From an uncultured Eubacteriales bacterium (GTDB taxonomy: Bacteria > Bacillota > Clostridia > Christensenellales > Aristaeellaceae), in the NCBI GenBank assembly GCA_902760595.1, contig CACWHI010000013.1, forward strand, positions 1 to 45,125: DNA of 45,125 nt, given 5' to 3'. Made by a program: the position numbers and the translations under genes. Shown in pieces: positions 32,207 through 40,128 of this stretch. Positions within the stretch are counted from its first letter, which is position 1. Each line of letters opens with the position of its first letter. The notes below the pieces were generated by a model. The model made no database searches. It was not told the DNA's origin and saw nothing but the letters and a program-made list of their open reading frames with translations.

Positions 32207-33335
32207 AGCACACCTCCACCGCGGCCTCCTGCATCCGGCGGATGTAGGGCAGCCAGGAAGGCTGCTCCGCCTCGTAGGTGACCAGATAATAGCGGACGTT
32301 CGGGCCCATCCGCCTGAAGGACAGCGCCAGGTCCGTCAGCGCGGGATCCAGCCGGGGCGAGACGATGACCACCGCCCCGCTGCGGCGCACGCGCCGGAGC
32401 TCCTGGCTCAGTACGCGCGTGAAGGATTCGTCCGTGCGGAAGCTCTGCTCCGCCAGCAGCTCCTGCAGCATGAGCAGGGACTGGGCGCGCTCGGCGGAAA
32501 ACTCCGTCGGGCGCTCGCCATACAGCGGCACGCGCACGGGGCTGCCGTCCTGCAGCTGCATGTCCGCCACGGCCACCACCGTTTCGCACAGCGCGTCGCG
32601 CAGCTTCGCCTCGCGCTCGGGCGACGCCTGGCGCGGCATGGCCGCGCAGTCGGTCAGGATCAGAGTGTCCTTGGGCATCGGGCTCTCGTAGCGGCGCACC
32701 AGCAGCTCCCGCTTGCGGGCGGTCAGCTTCCAGTGCACGCGCTTCATCGGGTCGCCCGGCTGCCAGGCGCGGATATCGTCCGGCAGGGACGTGTCCTCCG
32801 TGGCGCGCTTCAGCGCGGTCTGCGCGTCCTCGCTCTGGGCGAAGGTCAGCTTCGCAATCAAAAAAGGCCGCGGCAGCACCAGCAGGCGGTTGCCGTCGGC
32901 TATTTTACAGTGGATCTTCAGGATCCCGAAGCAATCGGTCAGCTCCGCGTCGCTGACCCGGACCGGGTATGCGCCCACGTGGCCCGCCTGGGCCTGCCAC
33001 GTCTCACGGGTGCCGCGCAGCGCGCGCGGCAGGATCAGGTGCGTCTCCCGGGCGGCGGCCATTTCGCAGGTGACCAGCACCGGCCCCACGGGCAAAAAAG
33101 GCCGGTGGAGCGCCTGCAGGGAATACGTGACCGTTTCCCCGCGCAGCACCTTTTCGTGGTCCGCGGTCAGCGCCACGGACATGCGGCGCTTCGCCAGTAT
33201 CACGCTGACGGCGCAGTAAAGCAGCGCCAGCAGCGCGATGGCCGCGGCGAAGCAGAACAGCTCAAGGCCCAGCGCCAGCCCCAGGATCAGGAGCGTCAGC
33301 GCGCCGACCCCCAGCATCAGGCCGGTCAGGGTCAT
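32187..33335 (-). CDS. DUF58 domain membrane protein
   Basis: A 382-residue protein with two N-terminal membrane helices (about 5-28 and 29-48). The family motif RAWQPGDPMKRVHWKLTARK sits at about residues 189-208. The following region has a von Willebrand-like fold pattern (TLILTDCAAM, with the expected D near residue 230). DUF58 proteins work with MoxR ATPases and transglutaminase-type proteins. The gene overlaps moxR by 4 bases and the transglutaminase gene by 20, so all three are translationally coupled. Confidence 0.93.
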   Translation of the reverse strand: MTLTGLMLGVGALTLLILGLALGLELFCFAAAIALLALLYCAVSVILAKRRMSVALTADHEKVLRGETVTYSLQALHRPFLPVGPVLVTCEMAAARETHLILPRALRGTRETWQAQAGHVGAYPVRVSDAELTDCFGILKIHCKIADGNRLLVLPRPFLIAKLTFAQSEDAQTALKRATEDTSLPDDIRAWQPGDPMKRVHWKLTARKRELLVRRYESPMPKDTLILTDCAAMPRQASPEREAKLRDALCETVVAVADMQLQDGSPVRVPLYGERPTEFSAERAQSLLMLQELLAEQSFRTDESFTRVLSQELRRVRRSGAVVIVSPRLDPALTDLALSFRRMGPNVRYYLVTYEAEQPSWLPYIRRMQEAAVEVCYVTPAS

Positions 33336-34303
33336 ACGCGCCTCTTGACGGGCACCTGAACGGAGGCGGTCAGTTCATCCAGCAGGCTTTCGGGGCTGAC
33401 CGCCTTCATGCGCGCCTCGGGTGTCAGCTGGATGCGGTGGGAGAGCACCGGGCGGATCATCTGGCGCACGTCGTCCGGCAGCACGTAATCCCGGGCGCTC
33501 AGCAGGGCATAGGCCTGGGACGCCTTCAGCAGCGCGATGCTGCCGCGGGGCGACACGCCCAGGCTCAGCAGCGGATGCTGCCGCGTGGCGGCGGCGATCT
33601 CCGCGATGTACTGGCGCAGCTCCGGGCTGGAATACACCTGCGGGAGCAGGCCCTGCAGGCGCAGGATGTCCTGCGCGGAGCACACGGGCTGCAGCTGGGA
33701 GAGCGGCGCCTGGCCCGAGGAGGTATACCGCTCCAGGATGTCGACCTCCTCCGTGACGGTGGGATAGCCCAGCGTGACGCAGAGCAGGAAGCGGTCCAGC
33801 TGCGCCTCCGGCAGCGGGTAGGTGCCCGCGAACTCCACGGGGTTCTGGGTCGCCATGACCATGAAGGGCTGGGGCAGGGCGTGCGTCACGCCGTCCACCG
33901 TCACCTGGCGCTCCTCCATCGCCTCCAGCAGGGAGGACTGGGTCTTGGGCGAGGTGCGGTTGATCTCATCCGCCAGCACGATCTGGCTCATGACCGCGCC
34001 GGGCTTGAATTCCATCTGCCCGGTGGTCATGTTCATGATGGTATAGCCCGTCACGTCCGAGGGGGTCACGTCCGGCGTGAACTGGATGCGGCTGAAGCTG
34101 CAAGAAACAGACCGCGCCAGCGCGCCGGCCAGCGTGGTCTTTCCCACTCCGGGCACATCCTCCAGCAGGATGTGGCCCCTGCAGATCAGCGCGATCAGCA
34201 TCAGCTCGATGGCCTGATCCTTGCCGACGATGACCTGCCGGATATTCTGCTGCAAACGGAAGGCGAGCGAACGCGCGCCTTCCGTATCAACGAGCATGGA
34301 CAT
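33332..34303 (-). CDS. MoxR-family AAA+ ATPase
   Basis: A 323-residue ATPase. Walker A PGVGKTT lies at residues 51-57, Walker B VLADEIN at 109-115, and sensor 1 in ATQNPVEFAGTYPLPEAQLDRFL. MoxR ATPases act as chaperones or metal-insertion factors for partner proteins with von Willebrand-like folds, here the DUF58 protein. ATG 34303 lies five bases after the stop of the LTD gene with no strong ribosome site of its own, so it probably relies on coupling. ATG 34297 is an alternative. Confidence 0.95.
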   Translation of the reverse strand: MSMLVDTEGARSLAFRLQQNIRQVIVGKDQAIELMLIALICRGHILLEDVPGVGKTTLAGALARSVSCSFSRIQFTPDVTPSDVTGYTIMNMTTGQMEFKPGAVMSQIVLADEINRTSPKTQSSLLEAMEERQVTVDGVTHALPQPFMVMATQNPVEFAGTYPLPEAQLDRFLLCVTLGYPTVTEEVDILERYTSSGQAPLSQLQPVCSAQDILRLQGLLPQVYSSPELRQYIAEIAAATRQHPLLSLGVSPRGSIALLKASQAYALLSARDYVLPDDVRQMIRPVLSHRIQLTPEARMKAVSPESLLDELTASVQVPVKRRV

Positions 34304-34308
34304 GCCGA

Positions 34309-34833
34309 TTATTCAAACTTATTGTCCGCGCCGGGGGTCGGCGTATCGCAGTACGCCCAGGTGCCGTCGTCCTTCAGCGCGTAGGAAACGTCCTTGGTCT
34401 GCTTGTCGAAGCGGACGATATCCAGGATCACGTCCTGGTAGGAGAGGACCACCTTTTCCCCGTCGGCGCTCAGCTTGAAGGGAACATGGATCTCCACGGT
34501 GCCGTCGCTCAGCGTTTCGACCTTTTCATAGTCGGCGCAGAAGACGACCATGTACGCGCCCTTCGCCAGCACGACGCCCTCGGGGAAGGTGAACTTGGCC
34601 AGGTTTTTCTTGCCATCGGACATATTCAGTCCGCTCATGTCGATGTCGTCGTCGGAGGTGTTCTTGAGCTCGATCCAGTCGCAGGACTTGCCGTAGCTGT
34701 CGTCCAGAGTCTCGCCGTTGGAGGCCATGACCTCGGTGATCTTGATCATGCCGAAGTCCCGCGTCACCGCCAGGGCGGAGACGGAGGAGAGGAGCAGCGC
34801 GATGGTGAGCAGGACAGTGATCATTTTCTTCAT
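34309..34833 (-). CDS. Secreted lamin-tail-domain (LTD) protein
   Basis: A 174-residue exported protein: signal peptide to about residue 22 (MITVLLTIALLLSSVSALA), then one lamin-tail domain (IKITEVMASNGETLDDSYG, CDWIELKNTSDDDIDMSG, LAKFTFPEGVVLAKGAYMVV). LTD domains in bacteria are found on surface or secreted proteins and nucleases. Here no enzyme domain follows. It is the first gene of the coupled moxR-DUF58-transglutaminase set and so is a candidate client of that module. AAGGAG lies before the ATG at 34833. Confidence 0.85.
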   Translation of the reverse strand: MKKMITVLLTIALLLSSVSALAVTRDFGMIKITEVMASNGETLDDSYGKSCDWIELKNTSDDDIDMSGLNMSDGKKNLAKFTFPEGVVLAKGAYMVVFCADYEKVETLSDGTVEIHVPFKLSADGEKVVLSYQDVILDIVRFDKQTKDVSYALKDDGTWAYCDTPTPGADNKFE

Positions 34834-34854
34834 AAATGTCTCCTTTTTTATTCA

Positions 34855-35012
34855 GTGTGGAGAGTGGAGGGTGAAGAGTGGAGTTAAGGTAGAAACTGCG
34901 CAGGGCGCAATTTCAATCAAGCCCTCATCCGGCTCAATTATCATAAAACTCTGAGCCGCAGGCGAAGAGTTTTCTCCTCAACTCCACTCTCCACACTCCA
35001 CACTTCACCCTT
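34855..35012. repeat. Heptamer-armed structured element, copy D (inverted)
   Basis: Arms use the unit GTGGAGA/GAGTGGA (34855-34889) and its complement CTCCACA (34974-35012). On the plus strand hairpin 3 comes first (34892-34914, GAAACTGCGC with GCGCAATTTC) and hairpin 1 last (34945-34973, AAAACTCT with AGAGTTTT), so the copy is in the opposite orientation to A, B and E. It lies between the surface protein gene and the LTD gene and overlaps the last bases of the former's stop region. Confidence 0.85.
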
Positions 35013-36936
35013 ATCGTTTAGACCGTCTCCGCCTGTCGGGCAGGGAGGCGCGGCTGTGGCGGGGTTCGTCGCCTTCGGCGGCGGGCGCTTCCGGCTGGGC
35101 CGGCTGTTCGGGAGCCGGTGCTTCGGGCTTCGCTTCCGGTTCGGCCGCTTCCGCCGGCTTTTCGGCGCTCTCGCGCCATTCGGGGAACTCGTCGGTCTGG
35201 CGATCGCGCGTCATGCGGAAGCCGCCGCCCTCGGTCTGGGCTTCCTGGCCTGCGTTCTCCGTTTCGCCGGCGGCCTTTTCAGGCTCATCCGCCGGCTTCG
35301 GCGCGGGCTGGTCCTCGCTGCCCTCGGCGGGCTGCGCGTAATCGCGGCGCTCCGCGAGATCCAGGTGGTCGTAAGCGTTGTCGGACTGGTGGCGCTTGCG
35401 GGCGCGCACCACCGTGCTCACAAGGAAGAGCACCAGCGCGGCGGCGGCCAGCGCGCCCAGCACGATCGCCGCGGTGTACAGCACGCGGATCATGGTGCGC
35501 AGGATGGGGCCGGCGTCCGTATACCGGACGGGGGGCAGGGTCTCCAGCGGCGGCACCGTCGGCGCGGGCGTCGAGGTCGGCGCGGCGGTGATCCGGGTAT
35601 AGGGCAGGCTCAGCGTGTTGGATTCAAAGCGCACCGTGTTGCCGATGGTATCCTTGGTGGTCGCGGTGAAGCGGAAGGAGCCCGCCTGGGACACGGTGAA
35701 ATCGCGCTTGACCGTCACGTTCTGGCCGGCGGCCAGCGCGGGGATGGTATAGATAGACACGCCGTTCTGGGTGATCTCGATATTCTTGCAGTCCACGTTG
35801 CTGGTGTTGGTGACCACCAGGGTCATGGACACGTCTTCCTTCTCGGCGACGATGCTCTCCTTGTCGGAGGTCAGGAGCAGGGTCAGCAGCAGCTCCTTTT
35901 CCGGGTCGTACGCGCTGACGGAGACGGAATTGGTATCCAGCGTATTGGTGCTGCCGGTATTGTCCTGCAGGCTCAGCTTCAGCTGGAAGGTGGACGGCTC
36001 GGAGATCGTGAGCTCCTTCTCCTCGGTGATGGTGGAGCTGGCCGGGATGGTCAAGCCCTCGAACACGGTGCCGAGCTTCTTATCCACGGCGCTCACGTTG
36101 CTGTAGGTGATATTGCCCTCGTTGCGGGCGGTCAGGATCAGGCGGACGGTCTCGCCGATGTCCACCGCCGTCTTGTCCAGGCTGATCTCCACGTTGAGGC
36201 CCTTGACGGCCAGCGGGATCGTCTGCTCCTCGATCACGGCGGTCTCGGACTGGCCGCTGCCCGCGGGACGGTAGGTGATCTCCGCGCCGCTGGCCAGGTC
36301 CGCGTTGCCCATCTTCGCGGTGAAATCCACCGTGGTGGTCGCGCCGATGGCCAGGTTTTTCAGGGTCTTGGGGGTGCGGCTCAGCTTCTCGCGCACCTGG
36401 ATGTTGCTGATGGACACGGCGCCGGTGTTGGTGAGCTCATAGGTCACCTTCACGCTCTGGCCGCTGCGGACGACCTCGGGGGTGATGGTGCGCACGATGC
36501 GAAGGCCCGCGCGCTCGCCGCTGAAATGCACCTCGGCCGTGATGGGCAGGGCCAGCTCCTGGCCGGATTCATCCTGCCAGCGAAGGGTATAGGTCATGCT
36601 GCCCTGGTCGAGCATTTCCTGGGAGACCGTGCCCTGCAGGCTGACGGACATCTGCGCGCCGGCCTTCAGCGTGGCGCTGCCGTTCTGGCCGAAGCCGGAA
36701 ACGATCTTCCCGTTGGGGTCGTACAGGGTCACCGGCCGCGTCAGGTCCGCGCCGGATATATTGGTGACGCCGATCGACACGTCCACCGGGCCGGGTACGG
36801 ACAGTTCCTCCGGTGAAATGCTGATTTGCGCCATGACAGGCGTATCCACCGCCAGCGCGGGCAGCGCTGACATCAGGCAGAGGACCAGCAGCGCGCCGAG
36901 CGCCAGTCTGATCCGTTGTATCAGGGCAGTTTGCAT
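35011..36936 (-). CDS. Membrane-anchored multi-repeat beta-sandwich surface protein
   Basis: A 641-residue protein with a signal-like first helix (about 8-29), four to five immunoglobulin-like DUF11/CARDB-type domains (each with 'VTNTGxxxxxNIxV' or 'TNTSNVDCKNIEI' strands), a Pro/Thr-rich linker (TPAPTVPPLETLPPV), one membrane helix (about 488-512) and a cytoplasmic Glu/Pro/Ala-rich tail ending in PDRRRRSKR. It should stand on the outer face of the membrane and may be a client of the transglutaminase downstream. GGAGGGAGG precedes ATG 36936. A leader with an unusual promoter/terminator overlap is directly upstream. Confidence 0.85.
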   Translation of the reverse strand: MQTALIQRIRLALGALLVLCLMSALPALAVDTPVMAQISISPEELSVPGPVDVSIGVTNISGADLTRPVTLYDPNGKIVSGFGQNGSATLKAGAQMSVSLQGTVSQEMLDQGSMTYTLRWQDESGQELALPITAEVHFSGERAGLRIVRTITPEVVRSGQSVKVTYELTNTGAVSISNIQVREKLSRTPKTLKNLAIGATTTVDFTAKMGNADLASGAEITYRPAGSGQSETAVIEEQTIPLAVKGLNVEISLDKTAVDIGETVRLILTARNEGNITYSNVSAVDKKLGTVFEGLTIPASSTITEEKELTISEPSTFQLKLSLQDNTGSTNTLDTNSVSVSAYDPEKELLLTLLLTSDKESIVAEKEDVSMTLVVTNTSNVDCKNIEITQNGVSIYTIPALAAGQNVTVKRDFTVSQAGSFRFTATTKDTIGNTVRFESNTLSLPYTRITAAPTSTPAPTVPPLETLPPVRYTDAGPILRTMIRVLYTAAIVLGALAAAALVLFLVSTVVRARKRHQSDNAYDHLDLAERRDYAQPAEGSEDQPAPKPADEPEKAAGETENAGQEAQTEGGGFRMTRDRQTDEFPEWRESAEKPAEAAEPEAKPEAPAPEQPAQPEAPAAEGDEPRHSRASLPDRRRRSKR

Positions 36937-36957
36937 GCCCCTCCCTCCTTCCGTCGC

Positions 36958-37005
36958 AAAAAAACGAGCCGTATTTCCCGCGATATTTCGCTGGTTATAC
37001 GGCTC
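36958..37005 (-). terminator. Intrinsic terminator overlapping the start of the next transcript
   Basis: A stem (GAGCCGTAT 36997-37005 with ATACGGCTC 36966-36974, minus strand) with an inner GCGA/TCGC helix is followed by seven T (36958-36964). It stops transcripts from the PIG-L gene. A promoter at 37007-37035 would start transcription inside the stem's 5' strand. Confidence 0.75.
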
Positions 37006-37006
37006 T

Positions 37007-37035
37007 ATTTTATGTCACAATCATTTCAATGTCAA
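37007..37035 (-). promoter_or_regulatory. Promoter of the surface protein gene
   Basis: On the minus strand: perfect TTGACA (37030-37035), 17 bases, TAAAAT (37007-37012). The predicted start (+1 near 37000) falls in the terminator stem. Confidence 0.75.
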
Positions 37036-37087
37036 GAAAAGATTTAATATTTCCGTCATTTTTTTGTAAAATTTTACTTTTCGCGAG

Positions 37088-38302
37088 TCACGCGCCGTTC
37101 CCATCCCAGAAGGCCCGCTCGATATCCTCCAGCCCCTCGATGTGCTCGAACAGCATATCCGGCCGGGTATCGGGGCCGACGGCGGAATGCACGAGGCCGT
37201 AGCGGCGGATATCGTAGGGCCCGTCGACGGCGACGGCGTGGCGGCCGGACTGCTGCGAGCGGTGCAGGGCGAAAGCCTCCGTCGCGAGCCCAAAGGCGGT
37301 CTTCCCGCCGAACGCGGGCAGGGGGCGCTCAAAATCCAGCACCACGGGGCCTTCGGGATACAAATGGATGTAATACTTCCTGACCTCCCAGACGGGCAGG
37401 TCGCTGAGCTTCTTTTCCTTCGGGTCGGCGGCAAGCCTGACCGCCTGCGTGCAGGCAGACACCATGGCGCGGTGCTGGACATGGCCGTATTCGCCCTTCC
37501 TGTCCTGGGTGACCAGCACCTCGGGCCGTTTTTCCCGGATCATGCGGGCGATCCGAAGGGCGGTCGCCCGGCTGCCGCCCCACATCGCCACGGCTTTTTT
37601 GTACGGCACGTCGCCGCTGTCCGGCAGGTCGGCGAAGATCGGGCCGGTACGGACGCCGCAGTGCCAGAGCCCGTCCATGGCCTCGCAGCGGCGGTAGGAA
37701 AGCTCCGCGGCCATGTAGGCCACCTGCACCTTCATGCCCAGCTGGCCTGCGTAGGTGGGCATGAGGCCGCCCAGCCACAGGATATCGTCGTCCGGGTGGC
37801 AGGCCAGCACCATCAGGTCCGCCTTGTCCGCCACCGAGTGGTAGTTCACCACCTCCGGCGGCAGTTCCCCGGCCCCGTACAGCCGCGCCTCCATCACCCG
37901 CAGCGCGCCCTTGGTCACAGCCAGCCGGAAGTGCGTCAGCCCGTTCAGCGGGATACAGTGGATATTGAAGCGCGCTCCTTCCACGGGCACCGGCTGCCAG
38001 CGGCCGGCGGCCTCCTGCTCCACGATCACGCGGTTCGGGTCGCCGCTGGTGAGGGCATACAGGGTATAGCACGGCCGGTCCTCAGGCAGGATGAACTCCA
38101 CAAAGCCCCGGTCGCCCGTCCACTCCGTGCGGTAATTGCCGTCCGTGATGACGCCCGGCCCCGCGCCCAGCCTGGACAGCCGGATCTCGGCAAAACGGGT
38201 GATGTCCTGCGCCGTATCCCCATCCTGCCCGGCCGCCGCGCGGCACGCGGCCGCTGTCAGACAAATAAAAACCGCCAGCAGCAGACAGATCCGATTTCGC
38301 AT
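37088..38302 (-). CDS. Exported PIG-L-family deacetylase
   Basis: A 404-residue zinc-dependent N-deacetylase (LmbE/PIG-L). After the signal peptide (LLLAVFICLTAAACRA; the Cys near residue 20 does not fit a strict lipobox), a discoidin-like beta domain (about 45-145, GVITDGNYRTEWTGDRGFVEF) precedes the catalytic domain. The zinc motif HPDDD is at about 169-173 and the second ligand pair GHVQH near 270. Typical substrates are N-acetylglucosamine-containing molecules. Secretion of such an enzyme is less usual. ATG 38302 (GAGG five bases before) is preferred over GTG 38308. It is probably monocistronic, ending at the terminator at 36958-37005. Confidence 0.88.
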   Translation of the reverse strand: MRNRICLLLAVFICLTAAACRAAAGQDGDTAQDITRFAEIRLSRLGAGPGVITDGNYRTEWTGDRGFVEFILPEDRPCYTLYALTSGDPNRVIVEQEAAGRWQPVPVEGARFNIHCIPLNGLTHFRLAVTKGALRVMEARLYGAGELPPEVVNYHSVADKADLMVLACHPDDDILWLGGLMPTYAGQLGMKVQVAYMAAELSYRRCEAMDGLWHCGVRTGPIFADLPDSGDVPYKKAVAMWGGSRATALRIARMIREKRPEVLVTQDRKGEYGHVQHRAMVSACTQAVRLAADPKEKKLSDLPVWEVRKYYIHLYPEGPVVLDFERPLPAFGGKTAFGLATEAFALHRSQQSGRHAVAVDGPYDIRRYGLVHSAVGPDTRPDMLFEHIEGLEDIERAFWDGNGA

Positions 38303-38379
38303 AAGCACCTCACAGACGTTTTTCCGGAATGCCTATATTATCCCGGAAGCCGCGCGGAATGTCAAGAGGGGGAAAGCTG

Positions 38380-38567
38380 AGAGTGGAGTGAGGAGTGAGG
38401 AGTGAGGAGTGAGGAGTGAGGAATTCAGGTGCAAACTCTTCGCCTGCGGCTCAGAGTTTGTTTGATCATTGCGGCGCTTCGCGCGATAATCAAAGAAACT
38501 GCGCTCTGCGCAGTTTCTACCGCCACTCCTCACTCCTCACTCCTCACTCCTCACTCCTCACTCCCCT
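38380..38567. repeat. Heptamer-armed structured element, copy E (most regular)
   Basis: The left arm (38380-38424) holds about six GAGTGAG units in near-perfect tandem. The right arm (38523-38567) holds six ACTCCTC units. The interior holds hairpin 1 at 38432-38460 (CAAACTCT with AGAGTTTG), hairpin 2 at 38461-38494 (TTTGAT with ATCAAA, inner GC-rich part) and hairpin 3 at 38495-38517 (GAAACTGCGC with GCGCAGTTTC). The three hairpins abut each other on the closing arm stem, like a cloverleaf. It lies between divergent genes: PIG-L on one side, the Cys/His-repeat gene's promoter on the other. Confidence 0.88.
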
Positions 38568-38665
38568 TAAACCGCCCGCCCCTCCCTGTCCCGGCACAGG
38601 CGAAAGATAATATTACGATCTTTTAACATTATGATGTAAATAATGTAAAATCGGCCGGCAAAACG

Positions 38666-38732
38666 TTGACATTCCTTAACCTTATGTAGTAAAATCCATG
38701 CGGAAGAACAGCTGATCAAACGGTCAGTTTTT
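38666..38732 (+). promoter_or_regulatory. Promoter and leader hairpin of the Cys/His-repeat protein gene
   Basis: TTGACA (38666-38671), 18 bases, TAAAAT (38690-38695). In the leader a hairpin CTGATC-AAAC-GGTCAG (38712-38727) is followed by TTTTT, so it may act as a weak attenuator. An outer pairing of GGAAGAA with TTCTTCC can enclose it. Confidence 0.65.
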
Positions 38733-38778
38733 GATGTAGAAAATATGGATTCTTCCATGAACTTGAAGGAGGTACATT

Positions 38779-40059
38779 ATGAGTCGGACAACGAAATTTT
38801 TTCTGCTGCTGGCGCTCGCGGCGATGCTGCTGTGCGTGTGCGGCGCGGCCATGGCGGAAGATCAGCACGAATGGGTCAGCACGGGCAAGTACATCGACGC
38901 GACCTGTAAAGACCCGACCTATCGTGTGGATGAGTGCAGCATCTGCGGTAAGACTCGCAAAGTAGCCATCGGCTCCTCCGATCCCAATGCCCATAGCTGG
39001 GGAAGCTGGATCACCGACGAGGAGCCTTCCTGCGAAGAATTTGGCGCCCGTCACCGTGTCTGCCAGCTTTGCGGCACGATTCAGGAGGGTAAAATCAACC
39101 CCACCGGGCACAACTACTCCTATACTGTCATCAAGCAGCCCACCTGCACCGAACCCGGCACAAGAGCAGTCACCTGCGCTAACAACGCGCATCATAACTA
39201 CACCGAAACCATCAAGGCTACCGGACACAATTATACCAGCACTGTGACCAAAGCGCCCACCTGCACCGAAACCGGTATCCGGACCTACACCTGCCAGAAC
39301 GACAGCTCCCACACCTACACCGAGATCATCAAGGCCACTGACCACAAATGGAGCACCGTCAAGGAGACGCCCGCGACCTGCACCAAAGCCGGCTCCCGCG
39401 ACCAGGTCTGCCAGAACGATAGCTCCCACACCCGGACCGTGACCATTCCCGCCACCGGCCACCAGCACACCCACTGGGTGGTGACCAAGGAGCCCACCTA
39501 CACCGAAACCGGCGAACGCCAGCTCTGGTGCAACGACTGCAGCACCCTGATCCGCACCGAAAAGATGAAGGTCAAGATGTTCTACAACAACACCGTGTGC
39601 GCCATCGGCCCGCGCCTGCGCGACGTGAACCTGAGCCCCTACAACTCCGACAACTGGTACATGTTCACGCCCTTCGACGCCTCCCGCGACGGCCGCCAGA
39701 CCTACACCCTGATCGCCAGCAACAAGTACGACGTGGGCACCGCCACCATTGATGTGCGGGACGGCATGGTCACCTTCGATTACAAGGTGTACAACAACGT
39801 GGACATCACGCTGGAGTTCTTCACCATCCTGAACCAGATGAGCGACCTGCACGAGTACGAGCCCGAAGCCCTGTCCCACCTGAGCCTGATCCCCGGCCAT
39901 GCCTACAGCATCGCGGACGACTTCGGCGGCGACACCAACCTGGTGCTGTACTTCTGCAGCCGCGCCGACTACACCATCAACCGCAACGTATCCGTGGCCA
40001 ACCTCGCGAACCCCTACCGCGAGCTCTGCCGCTCGATGCTCAGCATGATGGACAAATAA
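38779..40059 (+). CDS. Secreted Cys/His-repeat protein
   Basis: A 426-residue exported protein. The signal peptide runs to about residue 26 (LLLALAAMLLCVCGAAMA-ED). About five repeats of roughly 37-45 residues follow with the pattern 'PTCTExGxxxYTCxNDSSHxYTExIxATxHxY'. They resemble the Cys/His-rich repeats often found on surface proteins of gut Firmicutes. The last about 160 residues (from about 265) have no Cys repeats and look like a beta-rich binding domain (NSDNWYMFTPFDASRDGRQT). Metal binding by the repeats is possible but not shown. AAGGAGG lies before the ATG at 38779. Copy number and spacing of the repeats are by eye. Confidence 0.75.
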   Translation: MSRTTKFFLLLALAAMLLCVCGAAMAEDQHEWVSTGKYIDATCKDPTYRVDECSICGKTRKVAIGSSDPNAHSWGSWITDEEPSCEEFGARHRVCQLCGTIQEGKINPTGHNYSYTVIKQPTCTEPGTRAVTCANNAHHNYTETIKATGHNYTSTVTKAPTCTETGIRTYTCQNDSSHTYTEIIKATDHKWSTVKETPATCTKAGSRDQVCQNDSSHTRTVTIPATGHQHTHWVVTKEPTYTETGERQLWCNDCSTLIRTEKMKVKMFYNNTVCAIGPRLRDVNLSPYNSDNWYMFTPFDASRDGRQTYTLIASNKYDVGTATIDVRDGMVTFDYKVYNNVDITLEFFTILNQMSDLHEYEPEALSHLSLIPGHAYSIADDFGGDTNLVLYFCSRADYTINRNVSVANLANPYRELCRSMLSMMDK

Positions 40060-40073
40060 GGAAAGAGATCAAC

Positions 40074-40102
40074 AAAAAAGAGCCGGTGCCGGCTCTTTTT
40101 TG
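40074..40102 (+). terminator. Intrinsic terminator
   Basis: AAAAAAGAGCCG pairs with CGGCTCTTTTTT around GTGC, 15 bases after the stop of the Cys/His-repeat gene. It is palindromic, so it would act on both strands. Confidence 0.92.
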
Positions 40103-40128
40103 TTGGTATCGACTGAAGAGGATAAACT

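Noticed and set aside
35056..36816. 586-codon plus-strand frame opposite the surface protein gene
   Set aside because: Gly/Arg-rich antisense shadow without ribosome site.
38380..38567. Heptamer arms considered as a CRISPR array
   Set aside because: Units are 7 bp, directly adjacent, and there are no unique spacers or cas genes.
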